64,000 bases of DNA, taken from Eunapius fragilis. Its lineage: Eukaryota > Porifera > Demospongiae > Spongillida > Spongillidae. This document shows positions 43,811 through 54,499 of this stretch, piece by piece. The translations under genes and the position numbers were made by a program. Under the pieces are notes generated by a model. It searched no databases. It was not told where the DNA came from and saw only the letters and a list, made by a program, of their open reading frames with translations. Location of the stretch: the NCBI GenBank assembly GCA_963681505.1, contig OY811982.1:5880683-5944682 (forward strand), given 5' to 3'. Each line of letters opens with the position of its first letter. Position 1 is the stretch's first letter.

Positions 43811-45339
43811 ACTTCGCGGGCCGCTTTTTATTATAATAGTTGCACGCTTGCGCTGCCTATTGATATACATACACATGAACTCTACTATATTGTATATCCC
43901 GGGGGCCCCCGATACGCGATCATATAATGTTAAAATCTTAATAATCATACGCAAAAGCGGCAAGATTCAAAGAGAATCTCTCAGTGCCCGGAATCAGAAC
44001 CAATGCAGGCCCGCAACCTCCTAAACGTAGAAAACAGGCAAAGATTACTAATTTCTTCACCAGCAGGAATGCTGTAAGGGGGTGCCGGGGTAGGGGCAAC
44101 AGCGCAAACCCAACTGGTGAAAAGCACCAGTTTCTACAGTACGCTGACATTGAATGGCAGGATGAAGGCTTGGGTTGAGCTCTGAATGGTCATCGAACTA
44201 ACTGACACAGTTATAGCATCTCAGGGGACAGATATGAGCATCGATGGTACTATATACTTCTTTCTTCATTACTTCAATGGCACGCCAATCGAAATTTTCT
44301 CCTTCCCATATTTTCTCCTTCCCATATCTTTAAAAATTGCTATAGACATACTCATATGCAGACATCACATAAAAGAACATGAACGCCACAAAGGCAATTA
44401 ACTCTTTCCTACATGTTGGAGCATTTACTGACAATCCTCTATTTGAAACGACTAGACTTTCCCACAAACTTGAGGTATTGATACCTCCAATTCTAGAAGC
44501 GTTTTCGCGAAAAAACCCTACTCATGCCATGATATATTCATTTAGTAACCTTTCTAGCTGCTTTACGAATCGTACGCACGAGTTAATAGTTGAAAAGCGG
44601 CTATCCCACAAAAAACGGACTCTTCGTACATAAAAGCACCGTTAGTGATGTAAAAAATAAATAAATAAAACAACAAAAATATCAGGATTTTTCGCTCAAA
44701 AACTGTACCCCGCTATCAATCCCACTTTACTTAATCTAAACCTCCCTGATTTTTGGTCACTATCCTCAAGTACCGAACAGAAGTGCTTTCTTTCCTTCTC
44801 ATTCGTCCTTAGATTACAGTAAAGGTGCGATTTATAGCCAGATAGCATGCCCGCGGAGCTCTCATACCAATGTATGGCGCAAGTGACTCGTTTCCAATCC
44901 CTCTACTTGTATCTGTGCTGAAATCATTAGTCATCCAATACCAACGTTGTAGACAGCTCACCCTGGCGCGCTTCCATATATTATCTCTGAATGCATGTAA
45001 GGGAAAAAACATGGCCGCCGACGTTCATCAGGTGGCAATCAATTGAATCTCTACGCTACCCTCTTCTCATCCAGACAACAAGTTACAAACACGTGGCATA
45101 TCCCCAACCTCAGCCGATTTACAGGTAGTCAGCGATATTTTAATAATCGGGGGCCTGGTGACCATAGTTGCCAAGTGTTAAAGCAAAACAAAGCGACAAT
45201 TCATGCATCTCATTCTTACCGTTAATAATATTCGGCGTATGCAACACGCCGTCTAAGCTGTACACCGTACAGCAGTACACGGGTTCTTCTCTTGCAAACA
45301 CTGGTTAGTGGTAGAATAGAGACAATATCAGATCTTAAT
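43811..45339. other. Non-coding stretch
   Basis: Short frames (43984-44178, 44186-44401, 44379-44633) can be read on plus. The first contains PPKRRKQAKITNFFTSRNA, which looks like a PCNA-binding (PIP) box or a zinc-finger-transposase N-terminus (Q..ITNFF), but it is isolated. Nothing else is recognised. Confidence 0.3.
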
Positions 45340-45350
45340 AACCTTAGCCA

Positions 45351-45612
45351 ATGATCTGATTATTGATGATCTCCCCACACGTACGCGTATTCATGCAGAT
45401 CCAGTTTGGCCTAATGCGGCAGCGCCTCATCATTGTTATGTGAGATCCCCCCCCCCCCCCCCCCCCCCCCCCCCGGGGTAATGGGAAGGATTTGACCTTT
45501 ATTAAAGCAAACTGCCCCTGCATGATCTGATCATTGATAATCTCGACCTCGTGCAAAATAAACAATCGTTAGATTCGTTCATAGATGTACGCAGATCCAG
45601 TTTGGCCTAATC
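45351..45612 (+). repeat. Direct repeat pair around a 28-bp poly-C tract
   Basis: ATGATCTGATTATTGATGAT.. plus GCAGATCCAGTTTGGCCTAA (45351-45413) recurs as ATGATCTGATCATTGATAAT.. plus GCAGATCCAGTTTGGCCTAA (45521-45611). The C-run at 45447-45474 lies between them. Confidence 0.75.
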
Positions 45613-46117
45613 ACTTCTTGACGAGTGTTCAAATTTCTTCACTCGAGCTCGTGCTTATCTACTTGCTGCCTCTGGTAAAGAATCTGTGCTTGATTGAATG
45701 CTCAGTTTGAATGACAGCGTACACGTCCATAACGTTGAATCAGATGTCTGTCTGAAAGACAGTGCCGAGTTGGCAAGATAGACTGCACGGAAATTACATC
45801 AGTGGGCATCACATGCGAATTGCACAATTTGATGAGTTTTATGTCGTCTGCATGCATGCATGGCACATGCCCATTGTGGGATAGAAACAGACTTGAATTT
45901 CAAAGAGAGGCAATATAACTTCCCACCCCGCCCACGTTTGTTTGCGGTTGGAAACTAGGTTTATAATTAGAATATTACGGTACCTGTGTAAATAATTGTG
46001 AAGAAATGCCTCATTACAGACACCTAGTTTCAAATCTCATAACTCCTCAGAACAGCTATAAAAGTATATGCATAGAAGTAGAATATAACACAACACTTCA
46101 TCCTCCTATATTTATAA
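45613..46117. other. Non-coding stretch
   Basis: No recognised content. Confidence 0.3.
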
Positions 46118-46701
46118 TTAACCCTTTAAAGGCCAAGGGCATAATTATATGCATGACAATCTGTTATCGTGACATTGTTATAAGTAATGCACATCATGCT
46201 ATTCAAGGCTTGTGGATGTCTCTTTCAACTCTTCTGAATAAAGCATGTTAAAAGACTACATGGTGTGAAAGAGCTAGGATGCAATTGTGGTTGATGAGGT
46301 AAACATGTACACCATGCTAGACTCCATCGAATCATTAAGAGTTGTGATAAAGAAGCAGTGTGGGGACTGTGCTTACAAATATAGTAATAATTTGCATCAC
46401 TTTGCAAATTACTACTGCGCAACATAAACTGTTAACACTGTACTCCCAGGTCCACAGTAGGTTTGAACATTATTCATTGGAGGAGAGGTGATATGTTGGT
46501 TTAGTGCATGGCTGTATATGCAAGTCAGCAGTTACCATGGGTATTTGTTAGTTTTAAATGTGCAGATTGCATGCATATTGTGGAGTCCCACCTCACCGCT
46601 ACCATAATTCATGATGTGGCTATTTACCATTTGATTAGCACTTCGTTCAATACCATGCATTACAGTGCAATAAGATAAACATCAGGCGTTCAAAGGGTTA
46701 A
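46118..46701. mobile_element. TTAA-flanked (piggyBac-type) non-autonomous element C2
   Basis: TTAA at 46118-46121 and 46698-46701. The ends read CCCTTTAAAGGCC and, in reverse complement, CCCTTTGAACGCC. They are close to element C1 at 37397-38038. Non-coding. Confidence 0.7.
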
Positions 46702-46768
46702 CACGCATTCTGTAAATAGCGCAGCAAGTTTATGCGCAAGCAGTGTTTCAATCGCCGCGCTGAACTTG

Positions 46769-46917
46769 CACAGCAAAAAAAAAGACACAAATCATATTTT
46801 GATTCCACAAGTGATCTGTTTTTTCATATCTGTACGAAAATGATAAGTTTTGTACAGATATGAAATAACAGATCACTTATGGAATCAAAATATGATTTGC
46901 GTCTTTTTTTGCTGTGC
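46769..46917. repeat. Long hairpin (arms about 68 bp)
   Basis: GCACAGCAAAAAAAAAGACA at the left is mirrored by GCGTCTTTTTTTGCTGTGC at the right. The arms continue through AATCATATTTTGATTCCA and AGTGATCTGTT to a loop near 46840-46848, with a few mismatches. It may be a small snapback element. Confidence 0.8.
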
Positions 46918-48162
46918 TATTTTGGGAGGGCGGGTACAAGATCTGATATTGCAGCCCTCCTGCGCAAAGGCTGGAGGTAAGACTAGTACTAGTCTTTTCG
47001 TACGCCCAAGGCATGCCAAAATTAGAATTGAGGAAACACTTTTGTCACCCAATTTTCTTTGTTCATGAAAAACCCAAGTGTATCTTATGAATAATCGATG
47101 CGTGTTGTGGTCATTGTGTGAACATGTGTACATGAACATAATGGAATACCGCACCAAAGTTGAAACAACTGCTGCTGAGCGTGATAAAAGGAAAAGGAAA
47201 GCATTTTCAGCTGATCTGCAATTTTTTTTCCATCAACACCCTTACTGATAATGTTCAAGTGCACCCTGAACATATTGCAGTCATCACTCAATGCAGTTAT
47301 CGGTCCCAGGGCAGAAAGGGTGCACATAGTTGTGCAAGGACTGACACCATTTGTATGGGAAGTACAAGGGTGAAGGGTACATAGTATATGCTTTTAATGC
47401 AACATCATCAATATACAAAATCATATCGGTGTGAGCAGTGCAAAAGGTCATGTCAGGAACCATACAGCTGGCAGAGGTCGTCATTCAGGCCTCATACAAC
47501 ATCTTCAATGCACACTTTTGAAGATGACCCGCCTCCAATCTTCTCACCTGAGCCATACCCACCATTGGCAAGCCAAAACAGTGTTGCGTACTGTCTTGTA
47601 TGAGTTGTGGAGTGTGGTGTGTTCGAACAGTCTGACACAGCCCTAGATCTGCCTTGTCGTAAGCTGGCCTGTACCAGATGTGGTGTGGAGTGGGTAACAG
47701 CATCTTCCCCAGTGGGTTCTTGCTGCTCAGAGGACAGCTGTTTGATAACCACAGAAATAAGACCACCAAACGCTATAGTAATCTTGCTGAAAGATGTACT
47801 GCATAGTACCACAATGTGTAGGTTGCCACAGAAATGTGAAGGCTGGTTGCTATAAAGAGTATGAGGGCACACCATTTCTTACTGGTGGGGAGGAAAGAGA
47901 AGCCAGCACTGCTGAAGAGGGTCCCTGAGCAAGGCATAATACAACTGCCTACAGAAGGGATAGTTCAGTGTCACATGTCATACTAACGGAGCACAGGAAC
48001 ATAAACAGGATTGGGGGAACCCAGAGGATATGTCCAATATAAATTCACCGTACCTTATTATATATATAATGCCCAAGGCCACCCCCAATTCTTCTCCCCC
48101 CCCCCCCCGCCACCTCAGTTCTTCACCTATGACTAAACTACATACCTTGTAGTCAATGATAT
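46918..48162. other. Unassigned stretch with overlapping open frames on both strands
   Basis: Frames on plus (47388-47646, 47607-47855) and minus (47769-47485, 47875-47492) overlap each other without a recognised motif. None shows a clear start context or family. Confidence 0.25.
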
Positions 48163-48196
48163 CCGGGCTTTTGTTACGCATGTAACAAAAGCCCGG
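48163..48196. repeat. Perfect hairpin, 15-bp arms, 4-base loop
   Basis: CCGGGCTTTTGTTAC - GCAT - GTAACAAAAGCCCGG. It is followed by ordinary sequence with no T-run. Confidence 0.85.
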
Positions 48197-48727
48197 CATT
48201 CAACCTCAGCTGCTTGTTCTAGGACAGTGAAGACAAGGTGTTCAGAGATTCAGACAGCAAGGAGCATTGTCAGGGGAACCATCTGCCCTGATTGAGAAGG
48301 AGGTGCTCACTCTGAGTGCGGTCATTCCTGCTAGTGAGGTATAGTTAAAAACTGGAGGGGATAAAGGAGGCTTATCATTCAAGATGACCTTCAGATAGCA
48401 GCACCTAACTCTGTCTACAACACGTGCGCTGGTTTTAGCAGGGGGATGGGGGGGGGGGGGGGCTGTGTCAAACCCTTGTGCCCTGTGCACATAATTTATA
48501 TAGTAGTGCCTTCATGCCATGCAGGCAGTCGACATGCAGTTAGCTGCAGTTATAAACCCTTCAGAGAAAAGAAAAACATGATACATGATATATAGACATA
48601 ACGTTTTTACCTTTCCATATGACCCTTTCTTTTGTCCCGGCGAATAAGTATGCGTGGAATAGCCAACAAAAGTGGCGATTTTCATAGCGTTTGAACACCG
48701 CTTCAGAAAATTCGGTGACACACGCCT
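48197..48727. other. Non-coding stretch
   Basis: Contains a G-run near 48446-48462. No recognised gene. Confidence 0.3.
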
Positions 48728-48738
48728 CAGAGGCGGAT

Positions 48739-48772
<34 letters not shown>

Positions 48773-49046
48773 GGGGGGTTGGGGGGGTTGCAACCCCCCC
48801 TTTCAAACCCGTAATGAATAATTATCATTAGTAACAATTAAGAATTATTGCGAAGTAAAGATGGCTGAAATTCGTAATACAACTGCATCTCTGCGAGCAA
48901 ACAAACGGCAAGGCAGTATTATGTAGTGTTGTGCGCATGATATAATAAAAAAGCGTTGGCGGCTGGGGCTCCGCCCCAAACCCCTTCCCCGCTCATGAAT
49001 ATTAATTAGCAACCCGCCCTTTACTGAAATCCAGGATCCGCCCCTG
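48728..49046. mobile_element. hAT-like MITE (319 bp) with a 31-bp poly-G tract
   Basis: CAGAGGCGGATCC at the left and, in reverse complement, CAGGGGCGGATCC at the right. A G-run fills 48741-48771. CGCCT lies at both flanks, a partial target duplication. Inverted repeats starting CAG.GGCGGATCC and short length fit hAT MITEs. Confidence 0.7.
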
Positions 49047-49189
49047 CGCCTTCAGTAGAAACATGTACGACCATCAAGGTACCATACTGATATAGTTGCT
49101 TTTTTTAGTCCATCGATGTGCACGAGAACCACTATAGTGCTCACAACGTATATAGATAGGTCAGTACGCAATGAAAAAAGTAACTCACT

Positions 49190-49250
49190 CAGTGGCGGAT
49201 CCAGGGGGGGGGGGGGGGGGGTCCAGGGTGTCTGGACCCCCCCTCGAACC
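49190..49250. mobile_element. Left end of another hAT-like MITE
   Basis: CAGTGGCGGATCCAGGGG, a G-run, then GTCCAGGGTGTCTGGAC, a small hairpin. The right end was not found. Confidence 0.5.
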
Positions 49251-49619
49251 TGAATATGAATATAATTAGCATATGACGTGTCGCACGTGAGATATACATT
49301 TCTACGGAGTGCACTTCGGGAAGTTGCTAAATAGCTTATTCTTATTGCTTATTCATTGATTAGTACTATATTTTAGTTCTGTAAAATGCGAGATACGTAG
49401 TAGGCTGGTATTTATACGAAAGGTAAATGTATTCCAAAATGATAACCCACGGTCGTAATATAGAGCGATTCTTTCCGCAGTTATTTTGATTCGTGCTCTA
49501 TTATTAGTACCCATCAAGTTTGAATGTACCTTGCTGCATGCAAGACCATTGCAAATTTAAAATTTAAATTATAAATTTTAACAAAGAAACCAAGCCGGCG
49601 CATGTAACGTGCTATGCAA
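49251..49619. other. Non-coding stretch
   Basis: No recognised content. Confidence 0.3.
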
Positions 49620-50075
49620 ATCTGCGACGGAACACACTAGCCGTTTAAATCCGCAAAACCACAATAGCCTGGAAACCAGAACGTAACTGAGTGGCACGCA
49701 TTTATTGGTTATGATTGCTTCCGTTTCTAATCCCCCTACATGTACAATCTGTGGAATGTGTACAAAAAATTTTTTCGCGCGAATGTTATGCCGAATTATA
49801 CTGCTCATTTTCTTGAAGTAGGTCATCTGCCGGAGTGCGATGATAAATTTTAAGTGGTTCAAATAGCAAAGGAAAGTGCATGCATGTAACAACACAGCCA
49901 TTTAAATCCATAAGACTACAATAGCCTGGAAACCCGGCAGAATGTAACGGAGTGTCACTCATTTATTGGTGTTGATTGCCTTAGTTTCCAATTCCCGGCC
50001 CCCTTTACATGTACAATCTGTGGAAAAATTGGAATGCGTATACCACAAATTTTTTCGCGCGCTTCGCGCGCGCCC
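49620..50075 (+). repeat. Diverged tandem duplication, unit of about 250-270 bp
   Basis: Blocks TTTAAATCC, ACAATAGCCTGGAAACC, CATTTATTGGT, TACATGTACAATCTGTGGAA and AATTTTTTCGCGCG occur in the same order at about 49645-49785 and 49905-50060. Confidence 0.75.
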
Positions 50076-50538
50076 CTCCTCTTCATCAATTATTCATGTC
50101 GGAATTAAGTAGATTGAAATAAGCCATGTATTCTGTGCATTAACGATTTCCATAAATTTTTATTGAATCATCAGTGTGGTGTAGGAGGGCTGGCATACCT
50201 CTACACCCCCCCCCTCCCCCCAACCCCTTTTGTGTCCACACTAACCTGCAGTGAACTGAAATTATGTGGCTAGAACGAATACACAGCACTTGGCAATTGG
50301 AATATACAATAGGCCCTCGTTGAGTGCTCTGAGCAACATTACTGTACTAATCAAGAATTCCTGTGGCTTAGGTACATGTATCCTCCCTCCATGCCTATAA
50401 GTATTATTTTGGCCTTTTCACCAATCAGAAGCATGTACATGTACATTTACCTAAGTAACCAAGTGATGACACCTCAATTGAGGAACATGTCCTTCATATA
50501 ACATTTTGAAATAAAAATTTAAAAATACACGAGTTCTC
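50076..50538. other. Non-coding stretch
   Basis: Includes a C-rich run at about 50204-50225. No gene is recognised. Confidence 0.3.
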
Positions 50539-50830
50539 TTAGCCAGTGTCCTGTCGTATTTTTGCAGTAAATGATACCAAATTGTCCTGCATCTCTTTGT
50601 GCTGAATTTCTTTCAGTGCTTCTTCAATGTGAGTAAAATCAGCCAAGTATCCAGTATTTTGTGTCCAAATGTCACACATACTCATCATTAGGGCACGTAC
50701 ATCAGTTATAGGACCATGTTCTAGTTTGCAGCTTTCTATTACAGAATGGTACTCATTGGGAATTAATATCATTCCTAATCTCCATATATCTATATCTTCA
50801 CGTGAGAGATTCACAAGCTCTTCACCAAAG
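50539..50830 (-). CDS. Small ORF with possible death-fold character
   Basis: On minus, a 91-codon frame from ATG 50814 (open slightly further upstream, FFGEELVNLSRED) ends at 50539. The pattern IDIWRLGMILIPNEYHSVIE then ALMMSMCDIWTQNTG and HIEEALKEIQHKEM has the Trp/Leu spacing of death-domain helices 1-2 and 5-6. Death-fold proteins are numerous in sponges, which makes the idea reasonable, but the match is by eye only. No partner exon is identified. The upstream T-rich sequence on plus does not give a clear acceptor. It could also be non-coding. Confidence 0.3.
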
Positions 50831-51829
50831 AAGGCTTAAATTTTTTTTCAGCTCATTAATTGGCTTGGGAAAGTAACGTCTCTGTGGTAAGTGGGTATCA
50901 TAACCTGCTTAGAAAATAAATAAATGTAGACAGTAATACTTTGTGCTTACTTCGTTGTGATTCTTCAATTGGTGCTTGATACACCATTGAAGAAACTAAA
51001 GAAAACATACTGGATAACTGGTATAATGGAGCCTGTACTTGAAAAATTACTCTTCAGTACATTCTAACATTATTTACCGCCATTTAGTAATGAAAACCCA
51101 ACAACATACAGATAAGTGACACCCCATAATTTAAATTAGGGCAAAAACAGCTGAGTAAATTTCTAAAATGGCGCTCACGCGTTTAGCTGTACATGGCACC
51201 CACATTTTGTTGATTTTATCACATTCAGACCACTTAAGGTTAAGATTAAGTAAAAATCACAGAGAGCGAAACCTGTATTACAAACACTGCTTTTAACAAG
51301 TAACAATTTAAATCCTTTCATCACCCAGACAAATAAATCACATAGTAAAGTTGAACTATGAATGATCTTCAATTTGATCCCACCAATTACACTTGTACAT
51401 GCATTGAAATGGCAGTGATACATGTATCAGCTAACCAAGTTGTAACAATCAATTATTTAGGTGAATGTATTTCGTAAACCATTAAAGGTATTAAGTTGAA
51501 AATGAGCACATACTATGTTCATATCAAGGCAAATACATATGAGAAGTTGCAACATCTCCAATAGCACATTTTAAATGTACATCCTCATTATTAAACTATA
51601 CAGATGAAGAATAGGAAACAATGAATGACGGGAGATCCCAAACCACCTATATGTAGAGAGTAGCTGTGCTCGACACGATGAAGCATCAGTTATGGTGATT
51701 GCTATACAAAACACAGGAGCACATCAGCATCAAACATTTGTAAAGCATCAAAACCAAACAGAATTGGAATAGTTCGAGTGAAGTGATTAAAGCGATAGAA
51801 ACCACCACAGATATGAATGAGGGTTAGGG
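50831..51829. other. Non-coding stretch
   Basis: AT-rich, with no recognised gene or repeat. Confidence 0.3.
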
Positions 51830-52225
51830 CTACTTATGGATCCCTAACTCAAATATCTTCAAGTTGCACAAAAGAAATAATTTCCAATGGTGACACTTAA
51901 TAAAAATGTGGCAGGTTTGGTACCCTTAATTCTGAGGGGAATGCGGTGGTATTACTTATGCAGAAAAGCTCACATTTTGAGTTGTTCACATGAAGGCCAA
52001 TGGTGGGCCTATTTTCTGTATTAACGTCAATGCACAAAGCACCAATGATTTCTTACCTGCCAAGACACCATCATCTAAATACCATGCCTGATATAAGACA
52101 TTGAGGCCAAAATCATATGCATCGATAGATTGCACTATTCTGTGGCAAGTCTAGAACAAAACAAGGGGTCCCCCTGCTTCACATTCTAAAGATGTGATTG
52201 TTCAAAGTCAGTACCTTCCAACCAT
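51830..52225 (-). pseudogene. LINE-type reverse transcriptase fragment
   Basis: On minus, VKQGDPL (about 52184-52164) is followed, after a frame change, by AYDFGLNV and WYLDDGVLAG (52084-52055). WYLDDG is the polymerase active-site motif with both Asp residues present. GPPLGLHVNNSKCELF (about 52012-51965) and LPHF..L..TIGNYFF follow. This order is that of the palm and thumb of non-LTR RT. The ends are lost on both sides. The continuation expected next (LGAPI.G..) is found in another fragment at 58.7 kb, so several copies of one LINE family are scattered here. Confidence 0.7.
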
Positions 52226-52349
52226 CACCCAAGTGCACATTTTTCTGTGACGTTTTTAAAATCTGTAATTAATCTATCTGAACCTGTGGCAGCAGGTTCA
52301 ATATAGGATTGATTAAGGGTTGATGAATGTCATTAATAAAACTTCAAAA

Positions 52350-52930
52350 GCGTCTGGAGGGACAACGGAGAAACGGATCGCTTATATCTTTATCGCGATG
52401 GAATGAGAGCACAACGATCTACAGTTCTACGTTGGTTCCGTGTCATAAAACGGTGTGGTTATAGCGAAACTAACAATTTCCTGTTTCTCGTGCCCAGTCC
52501 TAAAATAATTCTTGGTCGTCGTCTTCCTTCTTATTCTTCTTAGGAAGTTATAACTCGAGCTACGAACGGTTTTGAAGAACAGCAAGAGTACCAATCGCTT
52601 CGAAATTTACCGGCACCTTATCCTTACATGTCATATAGACACACATATATCAAGTTCTGTTTAATAATGGTAGATTTTTATTAATAATTTTAGGCAGTAT
52701 AAATACTCTAACCTGCACTAAATTTATTTCAGACCGATAACCAGGTTTGGTAATCCTCGTGTAATACTTGTATGAATCAATCTTACTCCATCTAATATGA
52801 ATCAGCGATTCTGCAACAGGTCTACCAGAGTCTGGTAAACAGTCTGATTCAATATTGGTTGAAACAAGAAAAAACTTCTGGCTGTGTATCGCATTTTAGT
52901 TGTTACTTTGGCTAGTGAAGTTGTTTTTCT
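52350..52930 (+). promoter_or_regulatory. Recurrent 5' module, copy 3
   Basis: Shares with copies 1, 2 and 4 the block GTCGTCTTC-rich tract, a TATAACTCG..GGTTTT box (52548-52575), and TTTGGCTAGTGAAGTTGTTT just before the ORF. It probably holds the promoter and 5' UTR of the basic-repeat gene. The GTGAGT donor of copies 1 and 2 is replaced by AGGAAGTT here. Confidence 0.45.
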
Positions 52931-52934
52931 AAAA

Positions 52935-53560
52935 ATGCCATCGCGTAATCAAAAGAAGAGATATATCTAAGCAACGAGCGGAATACCTCCAAAAGCAAGA
53001 CGAGAACAAAGCTAAAGCCCGAGCGCTCTACAAGGCCGATCCTGAAAAGAAGAAAGCCTCTGTACGCGACAGCTACAAGTCCGATCCCCCAAAAGAAGAA
53101 GGCTACAGCTACAAGGCCGATCCCGAAAAGATGAAGGCCTCTGCACGCGACAGCTACAAGGCCAATCCTGAAAAGAAGAAGGCCTCTGCACGCGACAGCT
53201 ACAAGGCCGATCCCGAAAAGAAGAAGGCCTCTGTACGCGACAGCTACAAGGCCGGTATTGAATCTAAGCGATCTGCTAAAAGGCAGCGATATGAAGAGGA
53301 CCTCGAGGAGAACCGTGCTGCTAAAAGGCGGCGATATGAAGAGGACCTCGAGGAGAACCGTGCTGCTAAAAGGCGGCGATATGAAGAGGACCTCGGGGGA
53401 AACCGCGCTGCTAAAAGGCAGAAATACGAGGACAATTCAGCTGCCATTAAAGCATCTGAAAGGAGTCGGTATTAGGATGACCCCGCAGTCCGATTGGCTA
53501 AAAGTGCTGCCGAGAGGACCCGGCACCGCAGGGGCACAGAACTACCACTACCACCCAAAG
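52935..53560 (+). pseudogene. Basic-repeat protein (YKADPEKKKAS repeats), copy 3
   Basis: ATG at 52935 (MPSRNQKKR) is followed by a +1 shift near 52960. The frame then reads EYLQKQDENKAKARALYKAD and about five 15-residue units of the form YKADPEKKKAS.RDS (to about 53255). Four units of 14 residues follow, RYEEDLEENRAAKR (about 53275-53430). After a TAG at 53473-53475 the frame continues (DDPAVRLAKSAAERTR) to a donor-like AAG|GTATGT at 53560/53561. The protein would be strongly charged and probably helical, perhaps nucleic-acid binding. I do not recognise a named family, though similar repeats occur in predicted sponge proteins. Downstream exons are not found. Confidence 0.55.
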
Positions 53561-53630
53561 GTATGTTATGGCATGTTGTATTAATATTAAAAAGCTGTGC
53601 ATGTAACATTTGTAGAGCATAGTGGGGGGG

Positions 53631-53715
53631 CCCTACTACCGCGTTTGGTCGGGCTTGTCACCCTACGTTTGGTTGGGCTTATCACCCTACTATCTGACCA
53701 AACGCGGTAGTAGGG
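53631..53715. repeat. Hairpin with perfect 20-bp arms and a tandem repeat in the loop
   Basis: CCCTACTACCGCGTTTGGTC (53631-53650) pairs exactly with 53696-53715. The loop holds a 23-24 bp unit GTTTGGTYGGGCTTRTCACC repeated twice. Confidence 0.9.
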
Positions 53716-53777
53716 ACCGCCCGACTATGTACAGCACGGATCTGCACAAAACCATTCACTTCACATGTAGACTAAAT

Positions 53778-53839
53778 CTAGTCTGGGGACCAGACGACTG
53801 GCTTTCAGCTGAAAGCCAGTCGTCTGGTCCCCAGACTAG
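53778..53839. repeat. Perfect 62-bp palindrome without a loop
   Basis: 53778-53808 is the exact reverse complement of 53809-53839. It starts CTAGTCTGGGGACC, its centre is TTTCAG|CTGAAA, and it ends GGTCCCCAGACTAG. It lies directly before the LINE C-terminal fragment. Confidence 0.95.
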
Positions 53840-53849
53840 GATGGGATAG

Positions 53850-54199
53850 GGCTAAGCCAGCTGCCTTTGATGTCACTGTTACCGCTCCTCTTACCCCGGT
53901 CACCCTGAATGAGGCCAGCATCAATGAAGGAGCAGCAGCCTTGGCTGCTGAGACAAGGAAGCATGCAGCTAATGATGCTAGGTGCCAAGCACTTGGATGG
54001 TTGTGCATTCCTTTTGCAGTGGAAACATTTGGCAGTTGGGGAAGATAGGCACAAGGCGTTTTTTCTCGCTTGGCCATTTTGCTGGCCCTGCATCAGGGTC
54101 GATCGAAGTCTACTGTTGTCAGAGACATTTATGGTCACCTCAGCATCTCTCTGGTAAGGTCAGTGGCTAGGTCCATTATGGGGCGAGAGATAGTTAATT
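53850..54199 (+). pseudogene. LINE C-terminal domain fragment (PD-(D/E)XK-like), plus strand
   Basis: The frame reads AKPAAFDVTVTAPLTP, then AAALAAETRKHAAND, CQALGWLCIPFAVETFGSWG, a TAG stop, and SRLAILLALHQGRSKS, YGHLSISLVRSVARSIMG, ending at 54199. The pattern KPAAFDVTV ... E.RKH ... P.AVET.G.WG is found at the C-terminus of a group of animal RT proteins. It looks like a PD-(D/E)XK-type nuclease core, which is inference. An (ATT)n tail at about 54280-54300 marks the 3' end of the element. Confidence 0.65.
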
Positions 54200-54274
54200 G
54201 ACACTTTTGTAGGTAGGCTAGATGTTTAACTTTTTTCTTTGTGATCAGTGTATGTTCATGAATTACTTTTAAAG

Positions 54275-54475
54275 AATAATAAATATTATTATTATTATTG
54301 AATAAAAGCACTATTGCACACAAAAAACACCTTATTTAAATGCATACACAACTAAACTACTAATAGCAAGTTAGGAGGGTGGAAGCTCCCTGGCCAGGAT
54401 GGCTCTAGCAATGGTTATTATTATTAATGTTAAACATTTATTGACATTTTAGGATTATTATTATTATAAAAACAG
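54275..54475. repeat. Two ATT-rich LINE tails facing each other
   Basis: (ATT)n at about 54280-54300 ends the plus-strand fragment. ATT-rich runs at 54415-54430 and 54455-54470 lie at the 3' end of the minus-strand fragment. Confidence 0.6.
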
Positions 54476-54499
54476 ACTAATATAACTTAACACAGTTAC

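Noticed and set aside
47388..47875. Overlapping ORFs on both strands as a possible gene
   Set aside because: No family motif, and mutual overlap on both strands suggests low stop density rather than coding.
48512..48806. Proline-rich ORFs at 48.5-48.8 kb
   Set aside because: Caused by the poly-G tract read on minus; no coding support.
53244..53447. Minus-strand ORF opposite the basic-repeat protein (SSSYRRLLAARF repeats)
   Set aside because: It is the antisense shadow of the repeat-coding plus strand.
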